From: Pseudoalteromonas xiamenensis
GTDB lineage: Bacteria; Pseudomonadota; Gammaproteobacteria; Enterobacterales; Alteromonadaceae
Assembly (NCBI RefSeq): GCF_030994125.1
Contig: NZ_CP099917.1
Coordinates: 2,245,001 to 2,295,000, forward strand
Reading direction: 5' to 3'
DNA: 50,000 nucleotides
Positions 1 through 10,846 of this stretch are shown piece after piece. The number at the start of each line of letters is the position of its first letter. Position 1 is the first letter of the stretch. The position numbers and the translations under genes were made by a program. The notes beneath the pieces were generated by a model. The model was not told the origin of the DNA, made no database searches, and worked only from the letters and a program-made list of their open reading frames with translations.

Positions 1-2016
<2,016 letters not shown>

Positions 2017-2144
2017 ACAACGCCAAAGTGGTTTAGTTGTTAGAAGTTAAGTATTGACTAAAGTAGACAACGACGAAGTAAAAGACATTAATATTAGCGT
2101 TCCAGATTTAGTTTACTTGCGATAGCGAGTAGACAACCAGCTTA

Positions 2145-2262
2145 TGCTTGGTGACAATAGCGTTGTGGACCCACCTGACCCCATGCCGAACTCAGAAGTG
2201 AAACGCAACAGCGCCGATGATAGTGTGGCAGCTGCCATGTGAAAGTAGGACATCGCCAGGCT
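2145..2262 (+). rRNA. rrf: 5S ribosomal RNA
   Basis: This is a ~118-nt 5S rRNA. The 'cccacctgaccccatgccga' loop and 'actcagaagtgaaacg' are intact, and the terminal helix pairs the 5' 'tgcttggtga' with the 3' 'catcgccaggct' with some mismatches. It follows the 23S gene by 128 nt and is followed within 12 nt by a strong terminator. This is the normal end of an rrn operon. Confidence 0.97.
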
Positions 2263-2273
2263 CTTAATTAAAT

Positions 2274-2305
2274 AAAAAGGCCTCTTCGAAAGAAGAGGCC
2301 TTTTT
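2274..2305 (+). terminator. rrn operon intrinsic terminator 1
   Basis: A perfect 13-bp stem, aaaaaggcctctt / aagaggccttttt, surrounds a 6-nt loop. The right arm ends in a T tract. It lies directly behind 5S rRNA. Confidence 0.93.
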
Positions 2306-2327
2306 ATTTATTACGTGTTTAGGGATG

Positions 2328-2457
2328 TGCTACGTGAAAGTAGGGTGAAAAGTCGATTAGGGAAGCAAACAGTTTTGCTTCACCGGCTTTGAACGTCGAA
2401 GGCCTCTGGCCGCAGACCGGACATCGCGAGGCTGGGCGCCCCCGACTCTTAATTAAA
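2328..2457 (+). pseudogene. Degenerate remnant of a second 5S rRNA 3' end
   Basis: Three blocks appear in the same order as in the 3' end and trailer of the intact 5S gene. 'gctacgtgaaagtagg' (2329-2344) corresponds to 'gccatgtgaaagtagg', 'gacatcgcgaggct' (about 2420-2433) to 'gacatcgccaggct', and 'ctcttaattaaa' (2446-2457) to the identical trailer string. About 75 nt of unrelated sequence separates the first two blocks, and 12 nt separates the last two. The 5' half of a 5S gene is absent. The simplest reading is a tandem 5S duplicate that has decayed by insertion and deletion. It is followed by its own terminator, as a terminal 5S copy would be. Confidence 0.6.
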
Positions 2458-2458
2458 G

Positions 2459-2489
2459 AAAGCCCGATCCGAAAGAGTCGGGCTTTTTT
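2459..2489 (+). terminator. rrn operon intrinsic terminator 2
   Basis: The stem is aaagcccga / tcgggcttt, with an ~10-nt loop and six Ts. An alternative 10-bp pairing, cccgactctt (2441-2450) with aagagtcggg (2473-2482), overlaps the same right arm. It sits behind the 5S remnant, and the stretch from here to 2674 shows no gene. Confidence 0.88.
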
Positions 2490-2674
2490 GTTTTATTTTT
2501 TCTAGAAAATTCAGACCAATTCGAGAAACGATCCCCAACAAACGAAGTTCGGTGTTGGAATGGCTCCTGTAGCATCGTACCTCGGTAAATTCTGACCTAC
2601 ACCTACACCACGCTATGAAGCTTCGCGTCGAATGTATCTCGCCAACCTGAGCTATTAACGCAAGCGTTGTATCT

Positions 2675-3334
2675 TCACGTTGGCATTACTTGATGGTAAT
2701 CCGTAATTGCTAAAAAATCTGAAATTTGATTATGCGGTTTTTTACTATCTGGATTGGCAATCGCGAGTAAGTGTGCGATGCCATATTGCTTCGCGCTTCG
2801 CAATACACTTAAGCTGTCATCAACAAACAAGGTTCTACGGCTGTTAAACCCTAAGTCTTTTTGTACGGCATGCCACAACGCTTGTTGCTCTTTGCTAAAA
2901 CCGTACTCATGGGTGGAAATAAGTCTATCCATATACACATCAAACTGCGTTCGTTCTATTTTCAAGCTCAAACTATCTGGGTGAGCATTAGTGAGCAACA
3001 CGATGTGCTTCCCACTTTGCTTGAGAAACTGCAGGAATGGAATGGTGTCTTCTCTTAACGAAATGAGGTGCTGGATCTCCCTTTTGAGCGCCATAATGGG
3101 TAAGTCGAGTTCCTTTTGCCAATAATCTAAACAGTACCAAGAGAGTTGCCCCATGACATCTTGGTATTTTTGTTCGATAACAAGTTTGGCATGCTCAATC
3201 GAAAGTCGATTCTTTTTTGCGTATTCTTCTGGGACGACATGTAACCAAAAGTAATTATCATAATGTAAATCGAGCAGTGTGCCGTCCATATCAAGCAGAA
3301 CAGTGTCGATTTCGGACCAATTTAGCATAGGCAT
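2675..3334 (-). CDS. yrfG: GMP/IMP nucleotidase YrfG (HAD family)
   Basis: This 219-aa protein belongs to the haloacid dehalogenase superfamily. The catalytic motif 'LLDMDGTLLD' lies at about residues 14-23 and supplies the nucleophile and acid/base aspartates. Motif II is 'LLTNAH' near residue 113, and the metal-binding 'FVDDS' is near residue 169. The YrfG subfamily dephosphorylates purine 5'-nucleotides such as GMP and IMP, in the cytoplasm. The length and the divergent pairing with nudE match the enterobacterial and Vibrio arrangement. About 50 bp separate the two start codons, so their promoters overlap. Two in-frame ATGs (MPM) lie at the start, and neither has a clear ribosome binding site. 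Confidence 0.9.
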   Translation of the reverse strand: MPMLNWSEIDTVLLDMDGTLLDLHYDNYFWLHVVPEEYAKKNRLSIEHAKLVIEQKYQDVMGQLSWYCLDYWQKELDLPIMALKREIQHLISLREDTIPFLQFLKQSGKHIVLLTNAHPDSLSLKIERTQFDVYMDRLISTHEYGFSKEQQALWHAVQKDLGFNSRRTLFVDDSLSVLRSAKQYGIAHLLAIANPDSKKPHNQISDFLAITDYHQVMPT

Positions 3335-3387
3335 TTCAAGGTAAAGGCTTTATGATTAGATAATCGCATCATAGCAAATAATTGTCC

Positions 3388-3948
3388 ATGACACAGAAAA
3401 AGCATCCGACACCGCCAACGATTATTGAATCTGAAATTACTGCTCGCAGTAAGCTGTTTACTGTCGAAGCCTTGTCGTTGGAATTTTCAAATGGCGAGAA
3501 GCGCGAGTATGAGCGTATCAAAGGCAGTGGTCGAGGAGCGGTCATGATTGTGCCTCTAAGTGCCGAAAATGAGCTACTCTTAGTCAGAGAGTACTGTGCT
3601 GGCACACATGACTATCAGCTCGGTTTCCCAAAAGGCTTAATTGACCCTGGCGAAACACCCGAGCAAGCAGCGAACCGTGAACTGAAAGAAGAAGTGGGTT
3701 TTGGTGCGGAGTTTTTTGCTGAGCTTAAAGAAGTCTCTATGGCACCGAGTTATTTTAATGCTCGCATGCATATATTGTTTGCAAAACACCTCTACCCAGA
3801 ACAACTCGAAGGCGACGAACCTGAGCCGTTAATTGTTGTAAAATGGCCATTGAGCGATTGGCAATCGTTACTTTCTCAACCCGACTTCACCGAAGCACGA
3901 AGTGTTGCTGCACTACTCTTACTTCAGCAGTATTTAGAAGGGGAATAA
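3388..3948 (+). CDS. nudE: ADP compounds hydrolase NudE (Nudix)
   Basis: This 186-aa Nudix hydrolase carries a complete Nudix box, 'GETPEQAANRELKEEVGF' preceded by 'GLIDP', near residues 85-107. NudE cleaves ADP-ribose, NADH and diadenosine polyphosphates. 'SMAPSYFNARM' and 'LEGDEPEPL' are typical of the NudE subfamily. The frame is open from a TTG at 3382, but ATG 3388 gives the family length and is preferred. The stop is one base before the cysQ start, so the two are co-transcribed. Both products remove potentially harmful nucleotide by-products. Confidence 0.95.
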   Translation: MTQKKHPTPPTIIESEITARSKLFTVEALSLEFSNGEKREYERIKGSGRGAVMIVPLSAENELLLVREYCAGTHDYQLGFPKGLIDPGETPEQAANRELKEEVGFGAEFFAELKEVSMAPSYFNARMHILFAKHLYPEQLEGDEPEPLIVVKWPLSDWQSLLSQPDFTEARSVAALLLLQQYLEGE

Positions 3949-3949
3949 G

Positions 3950-4744
3950 ATGCACGAATACTTAGAGGCCTGTATCAGTCTTGCTGAACAAGCGGGTCTT
4001 GCCATTATGGCAATCTATAAACAAGACGATGTTGGTGCGAAAGAGAAGTCCGATCATACACCCGTTACAAAAGCTGACTTGGCCTCCAATGAGGTGTTAA
4101 TGGCAGGATTAAATGCTATTGCGCCTGATATTCCTATTATGTCAGAAGAAGTGCCAATCCCACCCTTAGCGGAAAGACAAGATTGGTCTCGTTATTGGTT
4201 GCTTGATCCAATGGATGGAACTGGGGAGTTTATTCTTGAAAGTGGTGACTTCGCGGTTAACATCGCACTTGTTGAACACAACAAGCCAGTGCTTGGAGTT
4301 ATTCATTGGCCTGCTAAACACATCACTTATTTTGCAGCGAAGCAGGAAGGTGCATTTAAGCGTGAAGATGGGCAGACGGAGCGTATCTTTGTAGCACCGC
4401 CAGAAACGCTCACGCTTGCGGTCAGCCGCCGTCAAAAATTAGAAGCAGTGAGTCAGTATCTTAACGCTCAGTTTGCTACCATAGCGCTCGGTAGCTGCTC
4501 TTTAAAGGCATGTATTATTGCTGAAGGGAAAGCCGATTGTTTTTTAAGAATAGGCCCTACAGGCGAGTGGGACACTGGTGCGTCTCAAATTATTGTCGAA
4601 GAAGCCGGTGGTTCTATCACCGATGCGCAGTTTAATCCGCTGACCTATAATCAGCGTGAGAGCACGGAAAATCCAGATTTTATCGTCATGGGTCACCCTG
4701 ATTGGGAATGGCAAAAGATTGTAACACCTCATCAAAGACCATAA
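3950..4744 (+). CDS. cysQ: 3'(2'),5'-bisphosphate nucleotidase CysQ
   Basis: The protein has 264 aa and belongs to the inositol-monophosphatase-like metal-dependent phosphatases. The metal-binding motif is 'LLDPMDGTGEF' near residue 86, where the family usually has DPLDGT. An upstream 'SEEVP' contributes the catalytic glutamates, and the C-terminal 'WDTGASQIIVEEAGG' matches the second family motif. CysQ hydrolyses 3'-phosphoadenosine 5'-phosphate left over from sulfate assimilation, and is associated with the inner membrane. It is slightly longer than the ~246-aa E. coli protein. It follows nudE with no gap. Confidence 0.93.
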   Translation: MHEYLEACISLAEQAGLAIMAIYKQDDVGAKEKSDHTPVTKADLASNEVLMAGLNAIAPDIPIMSEEVPIPPLAERQDWSRYWLLDPMDGTGEFILESGDFAVNIALVEHNKPVLGVIHWPAKHITYFAAKQEGAFKREDGQTERIFVAPPETLTLAVSRRQKLEAVSQYLNAQFATIALGSCSLKACIIAEGKADCFLRIGPTGEWDTGASQIIVEEAGGSITDAQFNPLTYNQRESTENPDFIVMGHPDWEWQKIVTPHQRP

Positions 4745-4789
4745 TTGACTAAATTGCAATCAAACGGTCATAAAAACCAACTAAGGGGC

Positions 4790-4817
4790 TTGCTTTTATC
4801 TTTAGATCCTATATGAT
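4790..4817 (+). promoter_or_regulatory. Promoter of the initiator tRNA operon
   Basis: A -35-like TTGCTT (4790-4795) and a -10-like TATGAT (4812-4817) are 16 nt apart. A GC-containing stretch 'agcgacc' follows, as is common for stringently controlled stable-RNA promoters. The first tRNA begins about 55 nt downstream. Confidence 0.75.
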
Positions 4818-4872
4818 AGCGACCTCTTTGAAGAGCAAGTATTAAAATCTTGTTTTTTTAAAGGTTTTCAGG

Positions 4873-4949
<77 letters not shown>

Positions 4950-4996
4950 ACTTCTTTTACTAAGTCGGAAGTATAAAACAGCATTTAGCATACAGG

Positions 4997-5073
<77 letters not shown>

Positions 5074-5120
5074 ACTTCTTTCACTAAGTCGGAAGTATAA
5101 AACAGCATTTAGTATACAGG

Positions 5121-5197
<77 letters not shown>

Positions 5198-5289
5198 ATT
5201 CCTTGGTGCACTTCCTTATATATTCAACTATTTCATTTTCTCACTTTAAATTCATATTTTTACACGCTTTTATCGTTCATGTGGATATA

Positions 5290-5314
5290 AAAAAGACCAC
5301 CGTAGTGGCCTTTC
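5290..5314 (-). terminator. Terminator of the M19 dipeptidase gene
   Basis: Read on the minus strand, the stem ggccac / gtggtc (one G-T wobble) encloses 'tacg' and is followed by six Ts. It lies 20 bp behind the dipeptidase stop codon. On the plus strand the T run is shorter, so it might also work weakly for the tRNA operon. Confidence 0.75.
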
Positions 5315-5334
5315 AAAGCAAGTTTAACTCTACT

Positions 5335-6534
5335 TTAGTGAGTTGTTGCGTAACGTTCCGCAACTTTCCAGACTCGCATAGTATTTCCGCCTAAGATCTG
5401 CTTAATTTGACTATCGTCGTACCCACGGTCTAAAAGCCCTTGGATCAGGTTCGGATACATAGAGACATCTTTTAAACCTATGGGTAAAGAATCTCCGACA
5501 CCATCAAAATCAGACCCAATGCCGACATGGTCGATACCAATCACTTTTACCACATGATCGATATGGTCGAGAACGTGTTCCAGTGACGCAAAAGGAAACG
5601 GGTTTTTCTTCAAGTAGGCTGCACGGAAATCGACTTTGCTTACGCCGCTGGATTCTGCTTCTTTTTGTGCTTCATCGCGTTTGTCATACCAGCCATTGGC
5701 TTTAGACGTGACAAAACTAGAACCGAAGTTGATTTGAATAACGCCACCATTTTTCGCCAGCGCTTTAAGCATGTCATCATTCATATTGCGCTCGAAACCA
5801 GGCGTATATTTACGTAACGAGGAATGAGAGGCAATTACAGGGACTTTGGACAGCTCCATCACTTGATAGAATGCCTCATCCGAAATATGTGATACATCAA
5901 TAAGTACACCGACTTTATTCATCTCTACAACGAGTTCCTTACCAAATGGACTCAAACCCTTCCACGGGCGGCGCAGGTCGTATGAGGAGTCTGAAATATG
6001 ATTGCTCTGTGAATGAGCTAATGTGATGTAGCGGATCCCGCGTTCATAGAAATGATGCAGATTGTTTAAGTCACCTTCAATGGGTGAACCGTTTTCCATG
6101 CCCATCGCAATGGAAATTTTTCCTGCATTAAATTGTTTTTCGATATCCGCTGTACTGTACGCCATCGCAAATTTATCCGGTGCACGTTGCGCTAGGGCCT
6201 CCATTGAATCGATTAGCTGATTCGCCAGTTGATAGCTTTTACCTTTGCCTTCTTTTTCTAGATTCGCAGGGATGTAAATCGACATAAAAGGCGCGTTAAG
6301 ACCACCCTTAACTGCTCTTGGGTAATCGAAATCGCCACCATCCGTTGCTTTGCTTACATCGTCCCACTTCTCAGCAATACGATAAGGGACGTCAATATGA
6401 GTATCAATGAGTAAAGCCTGCTTTGCTATTTGCTTGGCGTGCTCACTGGCTTGAATCGCCGTGTCACTGGCCATTAATGGGTTGCTAGTGACGAGTAGCA
6501 ATAACGTGGTGCAGAGCGTTGGACGTAGTCGCAT
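5335..6534 (-). CDS. Secreted membrane-dipeptidase-type peptidase (M19)
   Basis: The protein has 399 aa. A signal peptide, charged MRLR start then a hydrophobic run ending 'NPLMA', spans about residues 1-22, so the enzyme is probably periplasmic. The renal dipeptidase (M19) zinc ligands are visible: 'DTHIDVP' near residue 43, the bridging glutamate in 'GMENGSPIEGD', 'DVSHISD', 'ASHSSLRKY' and 'GIDHVGIGSDFDG'. The family cleaves dipeptides, including some with a D-residue. Substrate cannot be read from the sequence. It is monocistronic, with its own terminator, and a promoter is expected in the 66 bp before yheU. Confidence 0.92.
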   Translation of the reverse strand: MRLRPTLCTTLLLLVTSNPLMASDTAIQASEHAKQIAKQALLIDTHIDVPYRIAEKWDDVSKATDGGDFDYPRAVKGGLNAPFMSIYIPANLEKEGKGKSYQLANQLIDSMEALAQRAPDKFAMAYSTADIEKQFNAGKISIAMGMENGSPIEGDLNNLHHFYERGIRYITLAHSQSNHISDSSYDLRRPWKGLSPFGKELVVEMNKVGVLIDVSHISDEAFYQVMELSKVPVIASHSSLRKYTPGFERNMNDDMLKALAKNGGVIQINFGSSFVTSKANGWYDKRDEAQKEAESSGVSKVDFRAAYLKKNPFPFASLEHVLDHIDHVVKVIGIDHVGIGSDFDGVGDSLPIGLKDVSMYPNLIQGLLDRGYDDSQIKQILGGNTMRVWKVAERYATTH

Positions 6535-6600
6535 AAGATTTCCCTGTTGATTGGTTTGCGTCTACGCTCCACTATAACGAAAAAATGACAATGTCTACAT

Positions 6601-6834
6601 TCAATCCGATGATTGACTGGCCAGAAATTGATACTTCGACATGATATTTACGCTCTCATGTAATTCAGAAAAAACAATAACAACTTCACCCGCTTTGAGT
6701 TGAGCTTTGATTTGTTCTACTTTTTGATCGAGAGTGACTTCGTATTCACCGTAATCCGTGCCTTCACGCAAAATAAATTGTTCAATTAGGTTATGGAGCG
6801 TGTCAACCTCAAGCTGCTGATACGGGATGATCAT
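6601..6834 (-). CDS. yheU: YheU family protein
   Basis: This 77-aa protein aligns by eye with E. coli YheU through the shared '[10 protein letters not shown]', 'LDQKVEQIK' and '[10 protein letters not shown]'. The family is small and cytoplasmic, of unknown function. Its start overlaps the end of yheT by 26 bp, and the two are translationally coupled, as in other gammaproteobacteria. Confidence 0.93.
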   Translation of the reverse strand: MIIPYQQLEVDTLHNLIEQFILREGTDYGEYEVTLDQKVEQIKAQLKAGEVVIVFSELHESVNIMSKYQFLASQSSD

Positions 6835-7810
6835 GGCGTCTACCTTGCTGTAACTGAGAAAAGAAATGTGGAACAGCCTGTTCCAACCAAAATATTGGCT
6901 TGAACGGGTTTTTTCCGCTTAAAAATCCAACATGGCCGCCTTGCTTTGAAACGGCTAACATGACGCTTTTGCTGACTTGATCTGCTTTTGGCACCGCTTC
7001 AGTAGAAAGCATGGGGTCATCTTCCGCGTGGATCACCAGTGTGGGTATGGCGATATGCTGGAGATAAGGTTGTCCACTGGCTTTCTCATAATAATCTTCC
7101 GCCCCAGCGAAGCCATGTAATGGAGCCGTTACCGCCTCATCAAACAGCCATAAGTCATCGATTGCCATTAGTGCGTTTTCGTTTAATTGCAATTGCGCTT
7201 GAATTTGTGGCAGTTTACGTGCAGTAGATTTTTTGAGCTTATCTAACAGGTATTTTTGGTAAAGCTTAAAGCAACTGCGACGGATAACTTGGCACGAGGT
7301 CGAGAGATCAAAAGGCGCAGAAACAACGGATGCGCCTTTAAGTGCACAATCACTCCCTTGCTCACCCAAGTATTTTGCTAAAACATTCCCGCCTAGCGAG
7401 AATCCAACAGCGTAAAGCTCACGGTTTGGAAAACGAGCTTGTAATGTGTTGACCAGAAAACCAATGTCTTCGGTTTCACCACTGTGGTAGGCTCGTGGCA
7501 TTCGGTTGGGGTGTGTGGAGCAATTTCGAAAATGCATCAAAACCGCATCAAATCCATGATTTCGTACTGCTTGCATCATGCCTCGAGCGTAAAAACTATC
7601 AATGTTACCTTCAAGCCCATGTAACACAATTACCAATGGGGCCTCGGGCGTTGCGGGAGTGGCCCACGCAAGTTCAATAAAATCGCCATCGGGTGTCGCG
7701 ATTTCTTCGAGGTCAACCGGCGTACGTTGCCACAAGCGGTAAGCTCTTGGCAAAATAGTTTGTACATGTCGATTGGTCATCCACCAAGCTGGCTTGAATT
7801 GATATTCCAT
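6809..7810 (-). CDS. yheT: Alpha/beta hydrolase YheT
   Basis: This 333-aa protein of the YheT (abhydrolase) family has the oxyanion motif 'LHGLEGNID', the nucleophile elbow '[13 protein letters not shown]' and the acid 'HAEDDPM', with the catalytic histidine in 'QGGHVGFL'. The full serine/aspartate/histidine triad is therefore present. Members are putative esterases, and the physiological substrate is unknown. The gene heads the yheT-yheU pair. Confidence 0.92.
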   Translation of the reverse strand: MEYQFKPAWWMTNRHVQTILPRAYRLWQRTPVDLEEIATPDGDFIELAWATPATPEAPLVIVLHGLEGNIDSFYARGMMQAVRNHGFDAVLMHFRNCSTHPNRMPRAYHSGETEDIGFLVNTLQARFPNRELYAVGFSLGGNVLAKYLGEQGSDCALKGASVVSAPFDLSTSCQVIRRSCFKLYQKYLLDKLKKSTARKLPQIQAQLQLNENALMAIDDLWLFDEAVTAPLHGFAGAEDYYEKASGQPYLQHIAIPTLVIHAEDDPMLSTEAVPKADQVSKSVMLAVSKQGGHVGFLSGKNPFKPIFWLEQAVPHFFSQLQQGRRHDHPVSAA

Positions 7811-7885
7811 ACTCTTTGCTACGAAATGTCTGAGTCAATGTCGGACCAGTTTACCAAAGGCTTGTGAAGATGTAGAGGGACAAAT

Positions 7886-7925
7886 AAAAAGCACCCGACT
7901 AACTAGGTTAGTAAGGTGCTTTGTG
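7886..7925 (-). terminator. Terminator of the DUF3149 microprotein gene
   Basis: The nested stem aaagcacc / ggtgcttt contains an inner ctaac / gttag. On the minus strand it is followed by TTTTTATTT, whereas on the plus strand it is followed only by GTG. It lies about 30 bp behind the stop of the small gene. Confidence 0.8.
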
Positions 7926-7953
7926 CGTCGTGCTTAATTCTGTTTCTGGAGAC

Positions 7954-8094
7954 TTATTTAGGAACTTCAGCTTCGTTTACTTTCTTAATGAAGTAGTACA
8001 CGTAGAAAAGACATAAAACAATTACCACGCCCAAGAATCCAAAGGACAAAAACAACACTGGGTCAGAAAAAAAGTCTCTAAAGAATACGTTCAT
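7954..8094 (-). CDS. DUF3149-like single-pass membrane microprotein
   Basis: This 46-aa gene is too short for routine length cut-offs. It reads 'MNVFFRDFFSDPVLFLSFG', then a hydrophobic stretch 'FLGVVIVLCLFYVYYFI' (about residues 20-36), then a short charged tail 'KKVNEAEVPK'. An N-terminal amphipathic part with 'DPV', one transmembrane helix and a lysine-rich tail fits my memory of the DUF3149 family of gammaproteobacterial microproteins. A strong AGGAGG ribosome binding site lies 8 bases before the ATG, and a terminator follows. Function is unknown. The gene itself is more certain than its family name. Confidence 0.8.
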   Translation of the reverse strand: MNVFFRDFFSDPVLFLSFGFLGVVIVLCLFYVYYFIKKVNEAEVPK

Positions 8095-8246
8095 GGTGAT
8101 GCCTCCTAAACTTGTCTATGGGTTAATCATAGACATGCAATCGCTGGCTCAGCATGATCCGGATCAAGTTTTAAATCGTCGAAAAGCACGGAGCGAATGA
8201 GCCTTGATCGAGATCATAAAATTACCGTGAAAATGGCTGGCAGAGC

Positions 8247-8699
8247 TTAAGATTGGCGTAATAAGGCAATCAGGGTGAGTGAATCCGTGTAAAGCGCTAG
8301 GTTGTTTGCCATAGGATTGGTCTGTAGCTTGGTTTGTTCAAGTTGCTGAATGAGGAGTGTCTGTTGCAGTTTCTCCAAGAGCAATTCGCTGTTAAGCAGT
8401 GATTTGCGTACGGTTGAATACGTAGGATGGAGTGAATAGGTGGCTTTGAAATTGGCGCGAATCAGTCTGTGCGGGGCTAAAAAAAGACGATCAAACTCTA
8501 GAGTACATTGCTTAAGGGAATCTAGCTGTTGTTGATCCAATTGAATATGAAGCGTTTCTAAGTACCGTAGCAGCAGGAGAATATTGACGTTTTTGGCATC
8601 TTGATGTTGTGCGTAAAGTAACGCGTCCTGTACGCCTGACAAGGCATACAGGTCACACGAAAAGTGCCAAAATGCGGTAGTGCAAATTGGCGAGTTCAT
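8247..8699 (-). CDS. TIGR02444 family protein
   Basis: The protein has 150 aa and begins 'FWHFSCDLYALSGVQDALL', followed by 'DAKNVNILLLLRYLE'. That N-terminal pattern is typical of the TIGR02444 family. Function is unknown. Its ATG overlaps the yheS stop (TAATG), so it is the coupled second gene of the yheS operon. The family is often found beside yheS in Vibrio. Compared with relatives, the glycine and cysteine-rich 'LQD..G' region looks divergent here. Confidence 0.82.
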   Translation of the reverse strand: MNSPICTTAFWHFSCDLYALSGVQDALLYAQHQDAKNVNILLLLRYLETLHIQLDQQQLDSLKQCTLEFDRLFLAPHRLIRANFKATYSLHPTYSTVRKSLLNSELLLEKLQQTLLIQQLEQTKLQTNPMANNLALYTDSLTLIALLRQS

Positions 8700-10621
8700 T
8701 ACAGCAGCTCGCCTGTTTCAGCAAAGTGTTGCTCTTTGCTTTCAAGTTCTTCTAGTGCAAACAATAGTGACTCTTCGACATCATTGAGTTCAGGTTTGAT
8801 TTTTGCCTGTTCAGCTAATAGTTTAGTCAACTGTGCTTTATTCTCATCTGAGTAAATGTCATTGTCCGCAAGTTGATTTTCAACGACCGCCAGCGCGGCA
8901 CTTAACTTATCCAATTTCCCTTCTAACGTGCTAATGCTTTTTTTCAAAGGTTGGATGTACTTTCTAAATTCGGCTTCTAGGCGTTTTTGCTCTTTGCGAT
9001 TTGCACTGCTGTTGGCTTTGTCTTCAAGCTCGTCTTTTTTATTTGCTTCACGATTTTGGTTCAACAACCATTGGTAGTATGCATCGAGATCATAACCAAA
9101 CTGCGTGACCTCACCATTGTCGACTAGGTAATATTCATCCGCCGTATTTTTTAACATATGGCGATCATGCGACACGGTGACCATTGCCCCTTCAAAACCC
9201 TGTAGTGCCATCACGAGTGCGTGACGCATTTCAAGATCTAAGTGGTTAGTCGGTTCATCGAGGAGTAGTAAATTCGGACGCTGATAAACCAGCATCGCGA
9301 GTACCAATCTGGCTTTCTCACCACCTGAAAATGGCGCAACCGGTTCAAGCGCTTTGTCACCATGAAACGCAAACCCACCTAAAAAGTCTCGCAGTTGTTG
9401 TTCTGAGGCTTTCGGGTCGAGACGCTGCAAATGCGTAATCGCACTGGCGCTGGCATCGAGGGACTCCAATTGGTGCTGCGCAAAGTAGCCTATTTTTAAA
9501 CCTTGGTGAACAAATACTTCACCTGCCTGTGGCGATAGCTCACCAGCAAGCAGCTTAATCAGCGTTGATTTCCCTGCGCCATTTCGACCCAGCAGCGCAA
9601 TACGACTTCCAGGTACGAGATTGAGCTTTATTTTGTGCAAGATGGTTTTGTCACCATAACCCGCTTGAGCTTCATCAAGTGACATCAGCGGGTTCGGCAA
9701 GGTGTCAGGATCTCGGAATTCAAAATTGAATGGCGAGTCAGCGTGTGCTGGCGCCAATTTTTCCATGCGTTCAAGCGCTTTAACGCGGCTTTGTGCTTGC
9801 TTTGCTTTACTGGCTTTTGCTTTAAAGCGGGTAATAAATTGTTCCAGATGGGCAATGGTCGTTTGTTGCTTTTCGAACATTGCTTGATGTTGAGCCATAC
9901 GTTCTGCTTTTTGGCGTTCAAACTGAGAGTAGTGGCCTTTGTAGACATTGATACGATGTTGATCAATGTGCCAAATCTGGTCAACTACGGCGTCTAAAAA
10001 TTCACGGTCGTGCGAGATAAGTACGAGTGTGCCAGTGTATGCGCGAAGAAAACGCTCTAGCCAATAAACTGCGTCTAAATCGAGGTGGTTGGTCGGTTCA
10101 TCCAACAACAATAAATCGGCATCGCGGATCAGGGCCTGTGCAAGGTTTAATCGCATGCGCCAGCCACCTGAAAATGAACTAACAGGGAGTGGGATCTGCT
10201 CATTACTGAAGCCTAAACCATGGAGAAGTTCGCCCGCTTTGGCTTCGATACTGTACCCTTTGATGTGTTCTAACTGCTGGTGGATTTGCGCTTGTTTTGC
10301 TCCGTCGCCCGCGGCCTCAGCGTCACGTAACGCAATACGGCACGCGTAATATTCAGGGTGGCCTTGCAAAACGTAGTCTAAAGCACTGATTTCAAGTGCA
10401 GGCGTTTCCTGCTTAACTGACGCCATCGACCAATCTTTCGGAATCGTAAATGTGCCTGCGTCTAAGTGGAGTTCTCCTTTCAAGAGTGCAAACAAGGTTG
10501 ATTTGCCACAGCCATTAGCGCCTACTAATCCCACTTTATGCTCTGGGAAAAGGGTCGCACTGGCCTCTTTCAACAGTGTTTTACCACCACGAAGTAGTTC
10601 GATTTCAGTCAGTTGGATCAT
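8699..10621 (-). CDS. yheS: ABC-F ATPase YheS
   Basis: This 640-aa soluble ABC-F protein has two ABC domains on one chain. Domain 1 has Walker A 'GANGCGKSTL', signature 'SGGWRMRLNLAQAL' and Walker B 'LLLLDEPTNHLD'. Domain 2 has 'GRNGAGKSTL', 'SGGEKARLVLAMLV' and a second 'LLLLDEPTNHLD'. A basic coiled linker near residues 235-290 corresponds to the P-site interaction motif. The long C-terminal coiled coil (about 545-640) is usual for YheS. ABC-F proteins act on the ribosome, and YheS has been linked to relief of stalled translation. There is no membrane domain, so it is not a transporter. Confidence 0.95.
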   Translation of the reverse strand: MIQLTEIELLRGGKTLLKEASATLFPEHKVGLVGANGCGKSTLFALLKGELHLDAGTFTIPKDWSMASVKQETPALEISALDYVLQGHPEYYACRIALRDAEAAGDGAKQAQIHQQLEHIKGYSIEAKAGELLHGLGFSNEQIPLPVSSFSGGWRMRLNLAQALIRDADLLLLDEPTNHLDLDAVYWLERFLRAYTGTLVLISHDREFLDAVVDQIWHIDQHRINVYKGHYSQFERQKAERMAQHQAMFEKQQTTIAHLEQFITRFKAKASKAKQAQSRVKALERMEKLAPAHADSPFNFEFRDPDTLPNPLMSLDEAQAGYGDKTILHKIKLNLVPGSRIALLGRNGAGKSTLIKLLAGELSPQAGEVFVHQGLKIGYFAQHQLESLDASASAITHLQRLDPKASEQQLRDFLGGFAFHGDKALEPVAPFSGGEKARLVLAMLVYQRPNLLLLDEPTNHLDLEMRHALVMALQGFEGAMVTVSHDRHMLKNTADEYYLVDNGEVTQFGYDLDAYYQWLLNQNREANKKDELEDKANSSANRKEQKRLEAEFRKYIQPLKKSISTLEGKLDKLSAALAVVENQLADNDIYSDENKAQLTKLLAEQAKIKPELNDVEESLLFALEELESKEQHFAETGELL

Positions 10622-10659
10622 AGCGTCAGTTTCACAAAATTAATTACCGGGATTTTAAC

Positions 10660-10809
10660 ATGGAAAACGTTGAGCTCTATACCCATTGGCGACGTAAATA
10701 CGGTAAACTGACCAGCAAAATGATGGTTAGTTGTCGATCACCGATTCTGCCAGCCGAGATTTGCACGCGTAAATCGACAGCCACGAGCACATCGCAAGCA
10801 GTTAATTAA
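10660..10809 (+). CDS. Possible 49-aa ORF in the yheS-yheV gap
   Basis: An ATG-initiated frame of 49 codons begins 'MENVELYTHWRRKYGKLTSK' and is rich in Arg, Lys, Ser and Thr. I recognise no family. It has no convincing ribosome binding site, and it lies where the divergent promoters of yheS and yheV must be. It ends 37 bp before yheV, so it could be a leader or a remnant of a gene lost between yheS and yheV, where enterics have kefG and kefB. A chance frame is equally likely. Confidence 0.2.
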   Translation: MENVELYTHWRRKYGKLTSKMMVSCRSPILPAEICTRKSTATSTSQAVN

Positions 10810-10846
10810 GTTCAGAAGTGGGTAGAAAGCAGTTTAAGGGGTTACA

